A DNA stretch of 64,000 bases from Lachnospiraceae bacterium V9D3004 (lineage in GTDB: Bacteria > Bacillota > Clostridia > Lachnospirales > Lachnospiraceae), in assembly GCA_000621985.1 (NCBI GenBank), contig KK211381.1, positions 34,706 to 98,705 of the forward strand. Direction: 5' to 3'. Under the pieces are notes generated by a model. The model was not told the DNA's origin. It was given only the letters and a program-made list of their open reading frames with translations, and ran no database searches. The position numbers and the translations under genes are program-made. Within the stretch, counting starts at the first letter, position 1. Every line of letters begins with the position of its first letter. Positions 63,945 through 64,000 of this stretch are shown one piece after another.

Positions 63945-64000
63945 TAAATGTCCTGAAAATGTCCTTGAGGTGATTCAGACAAGCGAGCTGCTTGTTAAGG
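63937..64000 (+). CDS. echD: EchD (NuoC-like) subunit, N-terminal 21 codons, cut by window edge
   Basis: ATG at 63937 with AAAGGGGG at 63920-63927 upstream; the frame reads MDNKCPENVLEVIQTSELLV and runs off the window. It overlaps the echC end by 8 nt, as expected for an ech operon where echD follows echC. The call rests on gene order more than on sequence. Confidence 0.65.
   Translation, partial: MDNKCPENVLEVIQTSELLVK

Overview
The window reads as a chromosomal segment of a low-GC, strictly anaerobic Gram-positive bacterium of the Lachnospiraceae. The evidence is AT-rich coding, strong AGGAGG-type ribosome binding sites, HrcA/CIRCE-controlled groESL, an Ech-type hydrogenase, a GGGtGRT/NifU-like pair, GlnRS with an altered KMSKS loop, a eukaryote-like HisA, and secreted proteins with Thr/Pro linkers and lysine-rich C-termini. 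The genus cannot be fixed from sequence alone; a Butyrivibrio/Roseburia-like organism is a guess. No rRNA, tRNA or CRISPR array was seen.

Layout. 1-4.8 kb: the 3' part of a leucine-rich-repeat surface protein entering from the left edge, a 32-bp-period repeat cluster that looks like a lone insertion-sequence end, an AAA/DUF4143 ATPase, and a two-gene unit coding for a HipA-like kinase and a DUF2442-like/HTH protein. 4.9-9 kb: GH27 glycosidase, an unlisted 58-aa membrane protein on the minus strand, a secreted protein, mnmA and a left-handed beta-helix protein. 9-14 kb: two divergent secreted repeat proteins. 14-15.8 kb: the NifU-like and GGGtGRT genes.

15.8-23.9 kb is an accessory island inserted behind the GGGtGRT gene. 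It consists of two related modules in tandem. Each has, on the minus strand, hicA-hicB and a broken XRE regulator, and on the plus strand a truncated phage-type polyvalent protein. The first 65 bp at the GGGtGRT 3' end (last 7 codons, stop and 44 bp beyond) recur at the boundary between the modules. Each copy is followed by 11-bp-spaced GACACA repeats and a similar hairpin. Module A is a decayed pseudogene (nonsense codon plus a frameshift in a poly-A run); module B keeps a long open frame with zincin (HEITH) and ADP-ribosyltransferase-like (YHGT) domains.

23.9-38.9 kb is housekeeping and signalling: HD-GYP-like protein, SGNH esterase, small alarmone synthetase, a two-component pair, a PNPOx-like flavoprotein, a GGDEF cyclase, an OhrR-type regulator with its operator and coupled GH2 gene, a cation efflux protein, a hybrid sensor kinase, tcdA, and VanZ-like and DUF6142-like membrane proteins. 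39-46.4 kb: an HNH/AP2-type protein next to a large palindromic element, thrC, hisA, a SleB-type wall hydrolase, a hairpin-rich spacer, glnS and a DUF2225 protein. 46.4-53.3 kb: a DUF6062-like protein, CIRCE-groES-groL, a thioredoxin-reductase-like flavoprotein without a recognisable NADPH motif, argC, hypA and hypB. 53.3-60.4 kb: surface-glycan membrane proteins, two GT2 enzymes and a flippase. 60.6-64 kb: the start of an ech operon (echA, echB, echC and the beginning of echD), which hypA/hypB upstream probably serve by nickel insertion.
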